This document shows, piece by piece, positions 8,226 through 16,280 of a DNA stretch of 62,694 bases (its first letter is position 1; the number at the start of each line of letters is the position of its first letter). The position numbers were made by a program, and so were the translations under genes. The notes below the pieces were generated by a model. It worked only from the letters and a program-made list of their open reading frames with translations, made no database searches and had not been told where the DNA came from. Origin of the DNA: SIG450 sp045658425 (GTDB lineage: Bacteria; Bacillota; Clostridia; UMGS1840; HGM11507); NCBI GenBank assembly GCA_045658425.1, contig JAZOVB010000109.1, forward strand, positions 1 through 62,694, written 5' to 3'.

Positions 8226-8253
8226 GGAGCAAGGTATATCTCAACCTTGCTCC
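8226..8253 (-). terminator. Terminator at the 3' end of the passenger operon
   Basis: GGAGCAAGG at 8226-8234 and CCTTGCTCC at 8245-8253 form a 9-bp GC-rich stem with a 10-base loop. On the minus strand it is followed by TTTTCATT, downstream of the zinc-ribbon gene. Confidence 0.65.
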
Positions 8254-8303
8254 TATGGGATATATGCTATTCGGTTCAACAAATTCAAGTTTGTCGAACT
8301 CTA

Positions 8304-8513
8304 TTATTCTTTCTCAGCCAATATTCTAATGCTTTCAGGGTTGTCAATGTAAGTTTCAGTATATCCGCACTCAGGACATACAGCACATTTGATTTTTCCC
8401 AAGGAGCCTTTGAACATTCCATTTTCTCTAACTTCTATACCATAACCACCTCTGGTGACCATAACAGCCAAATCTTCAACCATTGTTGTTTCACACCTTA
8501 AACATTTTCTCAT
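8304..8513 (-). CDS. Small zinc-ribbon protein, passenger of the IS1595-like element
   Basis: 69 residues. It has a Cys pair at the start (MRKCLRC) and a second near the middle (CAVCPECGY), consistent with one zinc ribbon, and no membrane segment. AAGGGGG precedes the ATG. Similar short clostridial proteins are annotated as nucleic-acid-binding or zinc-ribbon proteins without known function. It lies 64 bases downstream of the 351-residue passenger gene on the same strand, and a hairpin sits between them. Confidence 0.6.
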   Translation of the reverse strand: MRKCLRCETTMVEDLAVMVTRGGYGIEVRENGMFKGSLGKIKCAVCPECGYTETYIDNPESIRILAEKE

Positions 8514-8528
8514 ACGGATACCCCCTTA

Positions 8529-8571
8529 TTGTTTCATTGGAATTTTCTTTGTTTCACTCGAAATGAAACAA
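8529..8571. repeat. Hairpin between the two passenger genes
   Basis: TTGTTTCATT at 8529-8538 is complementary to AATGAAACAA at 8562-8571, with a 23-base loop. No T-run follows on the minus strand. It could be an attenuator or mRNA-processing signal between the 351-residue and 69-residue genes. Confidence 0.4.
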
Positions 8572-8577
8572 TATGTT

Positions 8578-9633
8578 TTAATCAATGGGTGGGAATTGTT
8601 TCCATAGGGGTTTTGCAGTACAGAAACTATAACTTACGGTTCCGCTGTGTTTATCAGAACTGTTCCAAGTAGCAACAACCTCATAGATATAATTACCATC
8701 CTTCAGGTGAAAGAAAATGTAACCGTTATCGAAATTTACAGATATATTTTCACTTTCAGCAACAGAATTTCCCCAATCTTCCTCAGGCCAACAGCGAACA
8801 AAAATTTCGTCTGGTATAACATTATTGGGTGCAGCACCGAACTGCAAAGTTGCACATAAGGGGTCAATGCTCGAATAATATGTAGGAACTAAATCCAATA
8901 CAGGTGTAATTTCCTTTTTCAACAACGGGTGCTGACTATCCCCCATAATGCCAGTTAGTTCTCCATTTTCGTCAGGGTATATCCAAGAAGAAGTTCCTTT
9001 TAACCCCTCAATCTGAATTTCACCTGCCAGCACATACAATGTAGGTGGCTCCTGCAAAATTGTTTTCGGTTCAGTATGATACTCAATACCAAACTCGTCT
9101 AAATCAGCAATTACAACTCTGCCAGCAGTAAGGGCAGTTGTAATATCTTCCGAACAGCCGTTATTGTAAGTAACCACAACATACTGACTTTTGATTACAC
9201 TAAAATAGTATTCGTTGCTCTCGTCCTCGTAAAACTTCTCCAATGCTGTATCACAAGGCAGATTTTCTTCTTTTGCTCTGTCACGGATTTCTACAACGGC
9301 TGTGTCTGATTTTTCAGGGAACTGGATTTGTTGTCCTATTTCCGCTGTCTTATCTTCTTCGGCTGGCAATTCATAGTTCATAAACCAACTACCATACTTG
9401 ACCCCACGATTGTTCTTGTATGGCTCATTGGGGCTTACACTTGGGTATCTGATAACCTTATAACCCAATCCCCAATATGTGACCTTGTTTCCATCCGCAG
9501 AAACAATTTTGATTGTGCATTTAGGCTCAACAGAGTTTCTAACTCTGGCACTATCTATGTAACTGGTTAGTAATGCTGCTGACACTAATAGCACAGCCAC
9601 AATGCCTAAGATAATAAAAGACTTTTTCTTCAT
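8578..9633 (-). CDS. Membrane-anchored extracytoplasmic protein, passenger of the IS1595-like element
   Basis: 351 residues with one N-terminal membrane anchor (KSFIILGIVAVLLVSAALLT) and a long extracytoplasmic part with no catalytic motif I recognise. Features of note are VTYWGLGYKVIRYPSV and YGSWFMNYELP near residue 50-85, an acidic middle, a segment SQYVVVTYNNG, and a β-rich C-terminus ending GTVSYSFCTAKPLWKQFPP. The C-terminal ~100 residues look Ig-like (DGNYIYEVVATW). AAGGAGGT precedes the ATG. Proteins of this look occur in Clostridia near sensor-type genes, but I cannot assign a role. Confidence 0.6.
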   Translation of the reverse strand: MKKKSFIILGIVAVLLVSAALLTSYIDSARVRNSVEPKCTIKIVSADGNKVTYWGLGYKVIRYPSVSPNEPYKNNRGVKYGSWFMNYELPAEEDKTAEIGQQIQFPEKSDTAVVEIRDRAKEENLPCDTALEKFYEDESNEYYFSVIKSQYVVVTYNNGCSEDITTALTAGRVVIADLDEFGIEYHTEPKTILQEPPTLYVLAGEIQIEGLKGTSSWIYPDENGELTGIMGDSQHPLLKKEITPVLDLVPTYYSSIDPLCATLQFGAAPNNVIPDEIFVRCWPEEDWGNSVAESENISVNFDNGYIFFHLKDGNYIYEVVATWNSSDKHSGTVSYSFCTAKPLWKQFPPID

Positions 9634-9774
9634 ATAGCAACCTCCTTAAAGTAATATTCTTTGTATATATAGACGGGAAAATCAGCAAAAAGTTCCAAAT
9701 TACAAGCATATCATACCATAACGATATATATTTGTCTCATTCCAGAGCAGAGAATTTACAAATTCACAACATTT

Positions 9775-11091
9775 TCAGATTGCTAACCTCTTCATATCAA
9801 AGGAAATTGGCTTGTATTTGAACTTGGCAAGCGGTATCTTCTTCGCCTGATTGGATAACAGAGTGATAATGTCATAGGCTTGTTCAAGATAGGTCTTGCC
9901 CTTATTCTTCTCGACCCAATAGAACAGAGCCAAGTAGTAGTCAAGGAACTTGGAAGATACTCCGTGATACAGATACATAAAATCACTAATGTTGTGATGG
10001 TAGCCGTTGATATGACCGAGATGATACCCACCGCTTGTATGCTTTCCACTTGGGATTTGATTTAAGGGTATCTTGTACTTGTTGGCTACTGTCTTATATG
10101 CTCTATGGCTATCTGTAACCAAAACAGTATCTTCGGTGAAATGGGGAACAAGGGTCTGCTCAATATGAATAGGCTGTATTCTGCCGACACAAACACTCTG
10201 CAAGAAGTGGTTGTTGTTGGTGTCAACACAAGACAAACAACATACTTGCTGATTGCTGATACCTCTCTTTTTCTTCTGCTGTTCGTGTAGGGTCTTTAAG
10301 ACTTCGATGATTTTCTCTGTATCCATACCGTTCAGAGCATTGGAAAACTTCTCTTGTGATTTCAAATCACCAAGTTTGACATAGTTCAACAATTCAGCCT
10401 TGTTCTCTTCTTCGTTCTTAATGTAACTATGTAGGAAATCTATGTCAAAGCCTTGTTTCTCAACATATTTGATTTTCTTCCTATAACTAATATGGGTGTA
10501 TGGCATTCTGCCAAGTGTACCCAAGAAGAACATAGGGTCTTTAACGTCCTTAAAAGACAGAGGATAGTAATACTCGTCACTCTCTGCCAAACTCTTGAAA
10601 TCATCCTGATTGCTGACGAACTGAAGGAGGACAGAACATATCCTATGTCTGTTGTGTAATGCTGTCTCTTTGTTGATACCGAGTTCTTTTGCTATGGTAC
10701 GGCAACTCTCACCTTGTAAGGTCAACTTGATTAACTCAATCCATTTACCGACAGACAACTTAGAGCGAAAGGCAACTGTGCCGTTGGTATCTCCGAAAGT
10801 GCAGTTGCAATCTTTACACAGATATCTCTGTCTGCCTTTGCTCTTTCCATACTTGATAACCTTGATAGAGCCACAATGAGGACAGACAACAGTATCCAAA
10901 TCCTTGTCATTGGCATAACTTCTACGCTCTCTGCAACATTGGAAGAAGACCCTTTCTTCCTTAGTTAGTTCAGGTCTTGCACTTCTTCTTGTTTGCAAAG
11001 CGGTCACTAACTCTTGGATTTGTTCGTCTGTTAAGTCAGCCACAGCGATTTGTTTTTGTATATCGTTAAAATTGGAATTGAAATCAGCCAT
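9775..11091 (-). CDS. IS1595-family (ISXO2-like) transposase
   Basis: 438 residues. A Zn ribbon lies at about residues 69-100 (VCPHCGSIKVIKYGKSKGRQ then CKDCNCTF). It is followed by a helix-turn-helix (GESCRTIAKELGINKETALH). The DDE-type catalytic core carries Asp in LSCVDTNNNHF and Asp in TVLVTDSHRAYK, then the family block GYHLGHINGYHHNISDFM, GVSSKFLDYYLALFYWVEK. A helical insertion of about 80 residues precedes the first catalytic Asp. Full length and uninterrupted; with both inverted repeats intact the element may be active. Confidence 0.9.
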   Translation of the reverse strand: MADFNSNFNDIQKQIAVADLTDEQIQELVTALQTRRSARPELTKEERVFFQCCRERRSYANDKDLDTVVCPHCGSIKVIKYGKSKGRQRYLCKDCNCTFGDTNGTVAFRSKLSVGKWIELIKLTLQGESCRTIAKELGINKETALHNRHRICSVLLQFVSNQDDFKSLAESDEYYYPLSFKDVKDPMFFLGTLGRMPYTHISYRKKIKYVEKQGFDIDFLHSYIKNEEENKAELLNYVKLGDLKSQEKFSNALNGMDTEKIIEVLKTLHEQQKKKRGISNQQVCCLSCVDTNNNHFLQSVCVGRIQPIHIEQTLVPHFTEDTVLVTDSHRAYKTVANKYKIPLNQIPSGKHTSGGYHLGHINGYHHNISDFMYLYHGVSSKFLDYYLALFYWVEKNKGKTYLEQAYDIITLLSNQAKKIPLAKFKYKPISFDMKRLAI

Positions 11092-11197
11092 AAAAATGTC
11101 CCCCTACAAAAATTGTTTTTGTAAGGGAACATAATTATTTCTGTCAGCAAAAAACTCATTTATGCATAATTATCTTTAAAAATGTATAATTTTTGCT

Positions 11198-11223
11198 CAC
11201 CAATATTTATCTCGGACAGAGAG
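11198..11223. repeat. Right terminal inverted repeat of the IS1595-like element
   Basis: 26 bp complementary to 8153-8178 with one mismatch. It borders the right target-site copy. Confidence 0.9.
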
Positions 11224-11231
11224 ATAATAAA
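11224..11231. repeat. 8-bp target-site duplication, right copy
   Basis: ATAATAAA, identical to 8145-8152. Confidence 0.85.
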
Positions 11232-11309
11232 AAGTTGAAAATATTGGCTTGTCAATCAACGGTCAATTAAAACCATCGTCAAATTGCACAAAAACTCAAA
11301 AAAATCCCT

Positions 11310-11756
11310 TTATATCAACTTTGTGAAGGAATCTAAGAATTCACCAAATGCCTTCTTATATTTTGCCGGTGCTTTTTCTAAAAAAGTAACCATTTTGTCT
11401 AATAATTCAATGTTATCTCCTCCGCATAAATCGAATAAACGATTTTTCAAAGGAGCCGCTGTATACTCAAATATTATCGGGTTTATATATTCGATTCCGT
11501 CTATAGGTGCCGTTTTATGGGGTTCTTTTGATAAACCGATTAAATAGTCGGCTGTGCAGGATAAATTTGAAGCTAAAGAATTCAATAACTCAACATTTAC
11601 AGATTTGTATTTTCCTTTTTCAATGTTTGATAAGGTTTGTTTGCTTGTCTTAACAGTTGCTGCAAGCGTCTCCAGTGTGTATCCTCTGGTTTTGCGCATT
11701 TCTTTTAGACGTTCGCCGTAAAGTACTCTTTGTGGTTCTGTCATAATTTTATTCAT
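11310..11756 (-). CDS. XRE-family transcriptional repressor
   Basis: 148 residues. An HTH_3 domain at about residues 12-70 (GERLKEMRKTRGYTLETLAA, then SKQTLSNIEKGKYKSVNVEL) is followed by ADYLIGLS and a helical C-terminal part probably used for dimerisation. AAAGGAGA precedes the ATG. It is transcribed away from the helicase gene across about 200 bases, the usual position of a repressor controlling both itself and the neighbouring operon. The intergenic segment has repeated GTTTGT units (for example GTTTGTCAATAGTTTGTAAAC near 11802) that could be its operators. It fits the role of the mobile element's regulator. Confidence 0.85.
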   Translation of the reverse strand: MNKIMTEPQRVLYGERLKEMRKTRGYTLETLAATVKTSKQTLSNIEKGKYKSVNVELLNSLASNLSCTADYLIGLSKEPHKTAPIDGIEYINPIIFEYTAAPLKNRLFDLCGGDNIELLDKMVTFLEKAPAKYKKAFGEFLDSFTKLI

Positions 11757-11954
11757 ATGATCAATCTCCTTTCGTTTTTATATAATAACACATTAGTTGC
11801 CGTTTGTCAATAGTTTGTAAACAATGCCCAAAAATAAAATAAATACTTGATTTTGGGATTTCCGTCAATAGCATTTTTATTTTGTTTGTGTTATGGTGAT
11901 ATCAGAGCTCAAATAAAGTTTGGCAAGCCAAAGAATAAAAGGAGGAAAAATACT

Positions 11955-13676
11955 ATGAAAAAAGAATTTAACGTTTGTTACAAGTACATAAACCGTACGA
12001 AGGAAAATTGGAGTTTAAATCTAGAGACGTTTAATATGTCAGGTACATATATTGGCGAAGCAATTGGTGATTCCTACAGAACGTGGACTTCAGAAAGACC
12101 TATTATATTGTCCTGTCAGACAGGCTGTGGAAAAACAACTTTTTGTGAAGATATACTGATTTCTGATGCTATTCAAAAGAATAAAAAAATTATTTTAGCA
12201 TCAAATCGTTTGGCTTTAAGTTTGGCAGAAAAAAAGCGGATTTTAAAAAAATTCGATATAAAAAATATTTGGAATGATGAAGGATTGAGAGAAGAATATA
12301 GTTTCGGAGAACATATACTTATCTGTACCTTCCAAAAACTTTTTTCTTTGATGTTAGACAAACAACTTCCCCAAAATGTTGAGTATCTGATTATGGATGA
12401 ATCACATTATTTCATGACTGACTCAGGGTTTTCTACTGTTTCATCCTTTTTGCTTAAAAACATACCAAGAGTTTTTGCATATTCTAAGCGTGTGTACATT
12501 AGTGCGACAATAGATGATGTTTTGCCATATATTTGCAAATACGAAGCTCTTGCAGGATCTGCAAATTTTAAGATTCGTCACGGCTGGAATCCTGATTTTG
12601 AACACATTTTGAGAATTTGTGATAGGGAAGTGCGTGAAAAGGAAATTCGTAGAGGTCTTTATTCACCTCTTTTTCCTACTCCAATTTTGTACTCTATGCC
12701 CCAAAATTATGATTTCATAAATTTAAATTTCTTTGAAGATGATATGACTTTAATTGATAAGATAAATAAATCCGTAAATAAATGGCTCGTTTTTGTAACT
12801 TCGAAAGAGAAAGGCAAGGAACTGGCGACTAAAATAAAAGGTGCTATTTTTATTGATGCTTCTACCAAAGAAAATGACCCCGATTATATAGACAGCCTCA
12901 TTGATAGTGAAAAGTTCGAAAACAAAGTTCTTATTTCAACGAGTGTTTTTATCAACGGCAATAATCTTGTTGACGAAGAACTATGCAGTATTGTTATTTA
13001 TCAGGTTGATGAAACTTCTATAAAGCAGGGATTGGGGCGTAAGAGAATATCTCGTGGCAGCAATGAGAACATAGAAGTCTATTTGAAAATTCCCAGTAAA
13101 AAAATGCTTAATCAATATTTGAAGAGCGCGGAAGATGCGCTTGATATTGTTGAAAAATCTGACAATAACCCTAGCTATTTAAGTAGATTTTTGCTTTCTA
13201 ATACCTATAATGTCGAGATGATAAAAAAAATGTTATACGTAGATAAAAAGGGGGGGCTGCATTTTGCTGAACTCTGTGTAGAAAATTTAAAAAATGATGT
13301 TGTAAGGTTCAAAAACATGTTGGCTTTATTAGATGGGGGTGTTCATTCATATTGTAGAGAGATAGCAGCTTATTTTAAACTTGAATTTGATGAAAAAATG
13401 GTTGAAATGCTGGCTACTTTTGATAATGTCGTAGCTGAGTATGAAAAACGTATGCTCGAGATGTCTCCTGTTGATGAAACTAGATACAGAACTAATATTT
13501 CTGAGTTAAATAAAATAAAGAGACGTTTCGGTCGTTATGATAAAAGGAGAGATAATGATGGCAAAAACAGACCGACTATGTTGCCGAAAACTTATAATCA
13601 GAGAATGCAGGAAGTTGGAAGCTCATTAAGAGTAAGAGAACAGGATAGCTTTTTTTATTATTATTTAGAAGAGTGA
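11955..13676 (+). CDS. DExH-box superfamily 2 helicase-like ATPase
   Basis: 573 residues from the ATG at 11955, which has GGAGG nine bases upstream; the open frame extends back to 11847 without a good site. Motif I is QTGCGKT at residues 55-61. Motif II is MDESH near residue 143. YISATIDD is the SAT-like motif III near residue 175. The second RecA lobe has VLISTSVFINGNNL and a motif VI-like QGLGRKRISRG. The N-terminal 40 residues and the last 150 are unassigned and mostly helical. Likely a DNA or RNA helicase of the mobile element; the substrate is not clear. It is the first gene of the run that leads to the large serine recombinase. Confidence 0.75.
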   Translation: MKKEFNVCYKYINRTKENWSLNLETFNMSGTYIGEAIGDSYRTWTSERPIILSCQTGCGKTTFCEDILISDAIQKNKKIILASNRLALSLAEKKRILKKFDIKNIWNDEGLREEYSFGEHILICTFQKLFSLMLDKQLPQNVEYLIMDESHYFMTDSGFSTVSSFLLKNIPRVFAYSKRVYISATIDDVLPYICKYEALAGSANFKIRHGWNPDFEHILRICDREVREKEIRRGLYSPLFPTPILYSMPQNYDFINLNFFEDDMTLIDKINKSVNKWLVFVTSKEKGKELATKIKGAIFIDASTKENDPDYIDSLIDSEKFENKVLISTSVFINGNNLVDEELCSIVIYQVDETSIKQGLGRKRISRGSNENIEVYLKIPSKKMLNQYLKSAEDALDIVEKSDNNPSYLSRFLLSNTYNVEMIKKMLYVDKKGGLHFAELCVENLKNDVVRFKNMLALLDGGVHSYCREIAAYFKLEFDEKMVEMLATFDNVVAEYEKRMLEMSPVDETRYRTNISELNKIKRRFGRYDKRRDNDGKNRPTMLPKTYNQRMQEVGSSLRVREQDSFFYYYLEE

Positions 13677-13708
13677 CCACGTCACATGATGACACAGGAG
13701 GTGATATT

Positions 13709-13765
13709 ATGAAAAATATTGAACTGATTCTTGAAGTGCTTTATGATATTTTAAACAGAAAATAA
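13709..13765 (+). CDS. 18-residue mini-gene before the large serine recombinase
   Basis: AGGAGGTGATATT precedes an ATG that encodes MKNIELILEVLYDILNRK and stops. The site is as strong as that of any neighbour, and the product is one amphipathic helix. It resembles the end of the mini-gene at 7274 (EVLVDIYN versus EVLYDILN). It may be a leader peptide controlling the recombinase or a real microprotein. Confidence 0.35.
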   Translation: MKNIELILEVLYDILNRK

Positions 13766-13806
13766 ACCTTTAGGGTAAAACAAACTAAGTAAGGAGGTGT
13801 AGGCGT

Positions 13807-15345
13807 ATGGCTATGACCTTAAAAACATCTGTTGCGTACTGTAGATATTCAAGTGATATGCAACGTGAAGAATCAATAGAAGCACAAGCAAGAGCTATAG
13901 GCGAATATGCAGATAGGCATGGCTATGCGCTGCATAAAATATATGCCGACCGCGGCATAAGCGGAACGACGGACAATCGTCCGGAGTTTCAGGCAATGAT
14001 AGAAGATGTTAAAAAGGGCGGAATTGACGCCGTGATAGTTCACAAATATGACAGGTTTGCCCGTAATCGAGCAGACAGTGCTATGTACAGACGCGAACTT
14101 GAAAAACACGGTGTTAAGTTGATTTCTGTTCTGGAGAATTTTGATGACAGTCCGGAGTCAATAATTCTTCAGTCGGTTATCGAAGGTTATAATGAATATT
14201 ACAGCAAAAACTTAAGAAGAGAAGTCATGAAAGGGCTTAAAGAGAATGCTCTTTCATGTAGGCATACCGGAGGAACTCCTTGTTTAGGATATGATGTTGA
14301 CAAAACCACCATGAAGCTTGTTATAAATGAATATGAAGCTCAGGCGGTCAAACTCATATTTAAAAGATATCTTGAAGGTTATGGATACAGTTTTATTATA
14401 AACGAGCTTAATGAAAAAGGATATAAGACAAAAAGAGGAGCATCCTTCGGTAAAAATAGCCTTCACGAAATATTAAGAAATGAAAAGTATTCCGGAGTAT
14501 ATACATATAATGTAACGGCGTCAAAAAATGCTCTTGGGAAATTCAACAGACATAAAGCAAAATCAGATGAAGAAATAATCAGAGTGGACGGTGGTGTTCC
14601 ACAAATTATTTCTAAAGAAGATTTCAGTAAAGTTCAGGAAAAGATGAAATCAAGACAAAAAACCACTGCTTCATTCAGAGCGAAGCAAGAATATTTATTA
14701 TCAGGAAAAATAATATGCGGTGAGTGTGGTTGTACATATGCCGGGAATTCTAGAAAACCTACTCCGACTCATCCTTTATATGTTTCTTACAGGTGCACTA
14801 AAAAGAATGGTCAGATTAAATGCAAAAACCCTGAAATTCAAAGAGATGTAATTGAAAAAGAAATTCTTAAAAGATTAGCAGATAAGGTTTTTGACGAAAG
14901 GGTATTCCCGGAAATAATGGAAAGATATAATTCATATGCTGCCTCTAAAAATACAGATCTTATGGTAGCAATAGAAACGCTTAAATCTAAAATTGAAATG
15001 GTGGATAAGGGAATTTCTAATATTGTTGAAGCAGTAGTTACAACAGGTTCAACAGCATTGGCAGATAAATTAAAAGAACTTGAAGTGGATAAGAGAATAT
15101 ATGAAAATGCCTTGTTTGACAAAGAAAAAGAACTTGACAAAATGACCGTAGATAAAAAGGAAATGAAGCGGGCTTTCAAAAAGGCTAAAAATATGCTTAC
15201 CTCCGGAATCCTTGCCAATCGTAAAGCAATTGTTGAAAATTATGTTAAACAGATAATAATTACTAAGGATAAAATCGCTATGGAATTTAATATATCAGAT
15301 ACATATACGATTACAGAAGAGATAAATCGAAACAGCAACTTATAA
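13807..15345 (+). CDS. Large serine recombinase (site-specific integrase)
   Basis: 512 residues. The resolvase domain is at about residues 7-155, with the catalytic serine in YCRYSSDMQREES (Ser15) and Arg13. KYDRFARNR and IEGYNEYYSKNLRREVMKGL follow. The Recombinase domain is at about 165-270 (GYDVDKTTMKLVINEYEAQA; LHEILRNEKYSGVY). A zinc ribbon lies at about 302-345 (CGECGCTYAGN, then YRCTKK and CKNPEI). A coiled-coil segment is at about 365-470. These are the parts of TnpX/phiC31-type integrases and the length is typical. AAGGAGGTG precedes the ATG. It probably integrates and excises the whole element or an earlier one. A strong terminator follows at once. Confidence 0.93.
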   Translation: MAMTLKTSVAYCRYSSDMQREESIEAQARAIGEYADRHGYALHKIYADRGISGTTDNRPEFQAMIEDVKKGGIDAVIVHKYDRFARNRADSAMYRRELEKHGVKLISVLENFDDSPESIILQSVIEGYNEYYSKNLRREVMKGLKENALSCRHTGGTPCLGYDVDKTTMKLVINEYEAQAVKLIFKRYLEGYGYSFIINELNEKGYKTKRGASFGKNSLHEILRNEKYSGVYTYNVTASKNALGKFNRHKAKSDEEIIRVDGGVPQIISKEDFSKVQEKMKSRQKTTASFRAKQEYLLSGKIICGECGCTYAGNSRKPTPTHPLYVSYRCTKKNGQIKCKNPEIQRDVIEKEILKRLADKVFDERVFPEIMERYNSYAASKNTDLMVAIETLKSKIEMVDKGISNIVEAVVTTGSTALADKLKELEVDKRIYENALFDKEKELDKMTVDKKEMKRAFKKAKNMLTSGILANRKAIVENYVKQIIITKDKIAMEFNISDTYTITEEINRNSNL

Positions 15346-15348
15346 AAG

Positions 15349-15378
15349 CTCCTGCAGTCAATCGCTGCAGGAGTTTTT
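15349..15378 (+). terminator. Terminator of the large serine recombinase gene
   Basis: CTCCTGCAG at 15349-15357 pairs with CTGCAGGAG at 15365-15373 across a 7-base loop, followed by TTTTT, three bases after the stop codon. Confidence 0.9.
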
Positions 15379-15428
15379 GTGTGTCTTTATTAGTTTGGTA
15401 GTATATCAAAAATTGTATTAATTATTTT

Positions 15429-15626
15429 TTATTGGGTTGTGTTTTTTCTATAATCATCAGGAGTAATGGAATATAGTGATTTAAATGCATTGTTATTGGT
15501 ATATGATAGCAGGTGTAATATATCTATTCCCCTGAAGTTTATCCAAAAGTTTATATAGGTTTCTTTAACAACTGTAAGCTTATAGAATTCTTCAGGCGTT
15601 AAGATATCATACTCATTATTAAACAT
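15429..15626 (-). pseudogene. Truncated excisionase gene joined to unrelated sequence
   Basis: The first 13 residues (MFNNEYDILTPEE) equal those of the excisionase at 2640-2846. The DNA identity runs from about 15589 to 15631 with two base differences, both silent. After that the 65-residue frame diverges into FYKLTVVKETYINFWINFRG and ends NNNAFKSLYSITPDDYRK. The last part weakly recalls the end of an AraC HTH domain. It lacks the DNA-binding helices of the intact excisionase, so I treat it as a remnant created by recombination. Upstream of its ATG the normal AGGAGTG site of the intact copy is replaced by other sequence. Confidence 0.55.
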
Positions 15627-15634
15627 TATTAGAA

Positions 15635-15660
15635 ATGTGATACAATATAAAAAATCACAT
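15635..15660. promoter_or_regulatory. Inverted repeat in the promoter region of the second resolvase
   Basis: ATGTGAT at 15635-15641 and ATCACAT at 15654-15660 flank TACAATATAAAA. The sequence between resembles a -10 region, so the repeat could be an operator over the promoter. It lies 10 bases before the AGGAGG of the resolvase. Confidence 0.35.
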
Positions 15661-15684
15661 ATGCAAAGTTAGGAGGTAATTATT

Positions 15685-16269
15685 ATTGAAAAAATAGGTT
15701 ATGCTCGTGTATCATCGATAACTCAGAGAGAGGATAGGCAGATAGACGAACTTTTATCCTGTGGAGTTTTGGGAAAAAATATCTACATAGACAAGCAAAG
15801 TGGTAAAGATTTTAACAGAAAGGCATACAAGAAAATGTATAAAAGTTTAAAACCGGAAGATTTGTTGGTTATTAAAAGCATTGACAGGCTTGGCAGAAAT
15901 TATCAGGAGATTCAGGAAGAATGGCGTAAAATAACAAAGAAAAAAAGAGCTGACATAATTGTACTTGATATGCCTCTTCTTGATACGACAAAATCCAAAG
16001 ATTTATTAGGAACATTTATAGCTGATTTAGTTTTGCAGCTGTTATCATTTGTAGCGGAAAATGAAAGAATCAATATTCGTCAGCGACAGAAAGAAGGGAT
16101 AGAGGCTGCAAAAAAACGAGGGGTGCGTTTCGGTAGACCACCACTTAAAATGCCGGAAAATTATAGTGAGTACTATAAAATGTGGAAGGACAAAAAAATA
16201 ACTGCCAAAGAGGCAGCCGAGCTTTGTAATATTCCATTATGGGCATTTTATCAAAAGGGAAATAATTAA
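15685..16269 (+). CDS. Small serine recombinase without a standard start codon
   Basis: The coding frame is complete only if translation starts at ATT 15685, eight bases after AGGAGG at 15671-15676. That gives 194 residues beginning (I)EKIGYARVSSITQRE, with the catalytic serine at about residue 10. The first in-frame ATG is at 15769; starting there would remove the catalytic serine. The remainder is normal: DKQSGKDFNRKAY, IKSIDRLGRNYQE, AENERINIRQRQKEGIEAAK, and a C-terminal helix-turn-helix (ITAKEAAELCNIPLWAFYQK). It resembles the resolvase at 7506 in layout. Either AUU serves as a weak start, keeping expression low, or the start codon has been lost. A TTG one base later (15686) is out of frame. 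Confidence 0.7.
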   Translation: MEKIGYARVSSITQREDRQIDELLSCGVLGKNIYIDKQSGKDFNRKAYKKMYKSLKPEDLLVIKSIDRLGRNYQEIQEEWRKITKKKRADIIVLDMPLLDTTKSKDLLGTFIADLVLQLLSFVAENERINIRQRQKEGIEAAKKRGVRFGRPPLKMPENYSEYYKMWKDKKITAKEAAELCNIPLWAFYQKGNN

Positions 16270-16280
16270 TTTTTTTAGGA

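Larger units (their letters stand above)
8153..11223. mobile_element. IS1595-family transposon with two passenger genes, 3071 bp
   Basis: The ends are 26-bp inverted repeats differing at one base (8153-8178 and 11198-11223; outer end CTCTCTGTCCGAGATAA), with an exact 8-bp direct repeat outside (ATAATAAA). Inside, all on the minus strand, are an ISXO2/IS1595-type transposase, a membrane-anchored protein of 351 residues and a 69-residue zinc-ribbon protein. IS1595 elements with passenger genes are known. The perfect duplication and near-perfect ends indicate a recent insertion. By eye its genes are less AT-rich than those around it, consistent with a separate origin. It sits between the resolvase and the XRE repressor and breaks neither gene. 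Confidence 0.9.

Noticed and set aside
9792..10049. 85-codon frame inside the transposase gene on the same strand
   Set aside because: It overlaps the clear transposase in another frame, has no ribosome site and no protein-like composition.
2809..15631. The 43-bp repeats as exact attL/attR sites of the large serine recombinase
   Set aside because: The two base differences are silent codon changes and the identity covers a gene's first codons, so common descent of two excisionase genes explains them at least as well. Recombinase core identity is usually much shorter.
15769..16269. Resolvase starting at the first ATG
   Set aside because: This would remove the catalytic serine and the first strand, although the frame upstream is intact and has a ribosome site.
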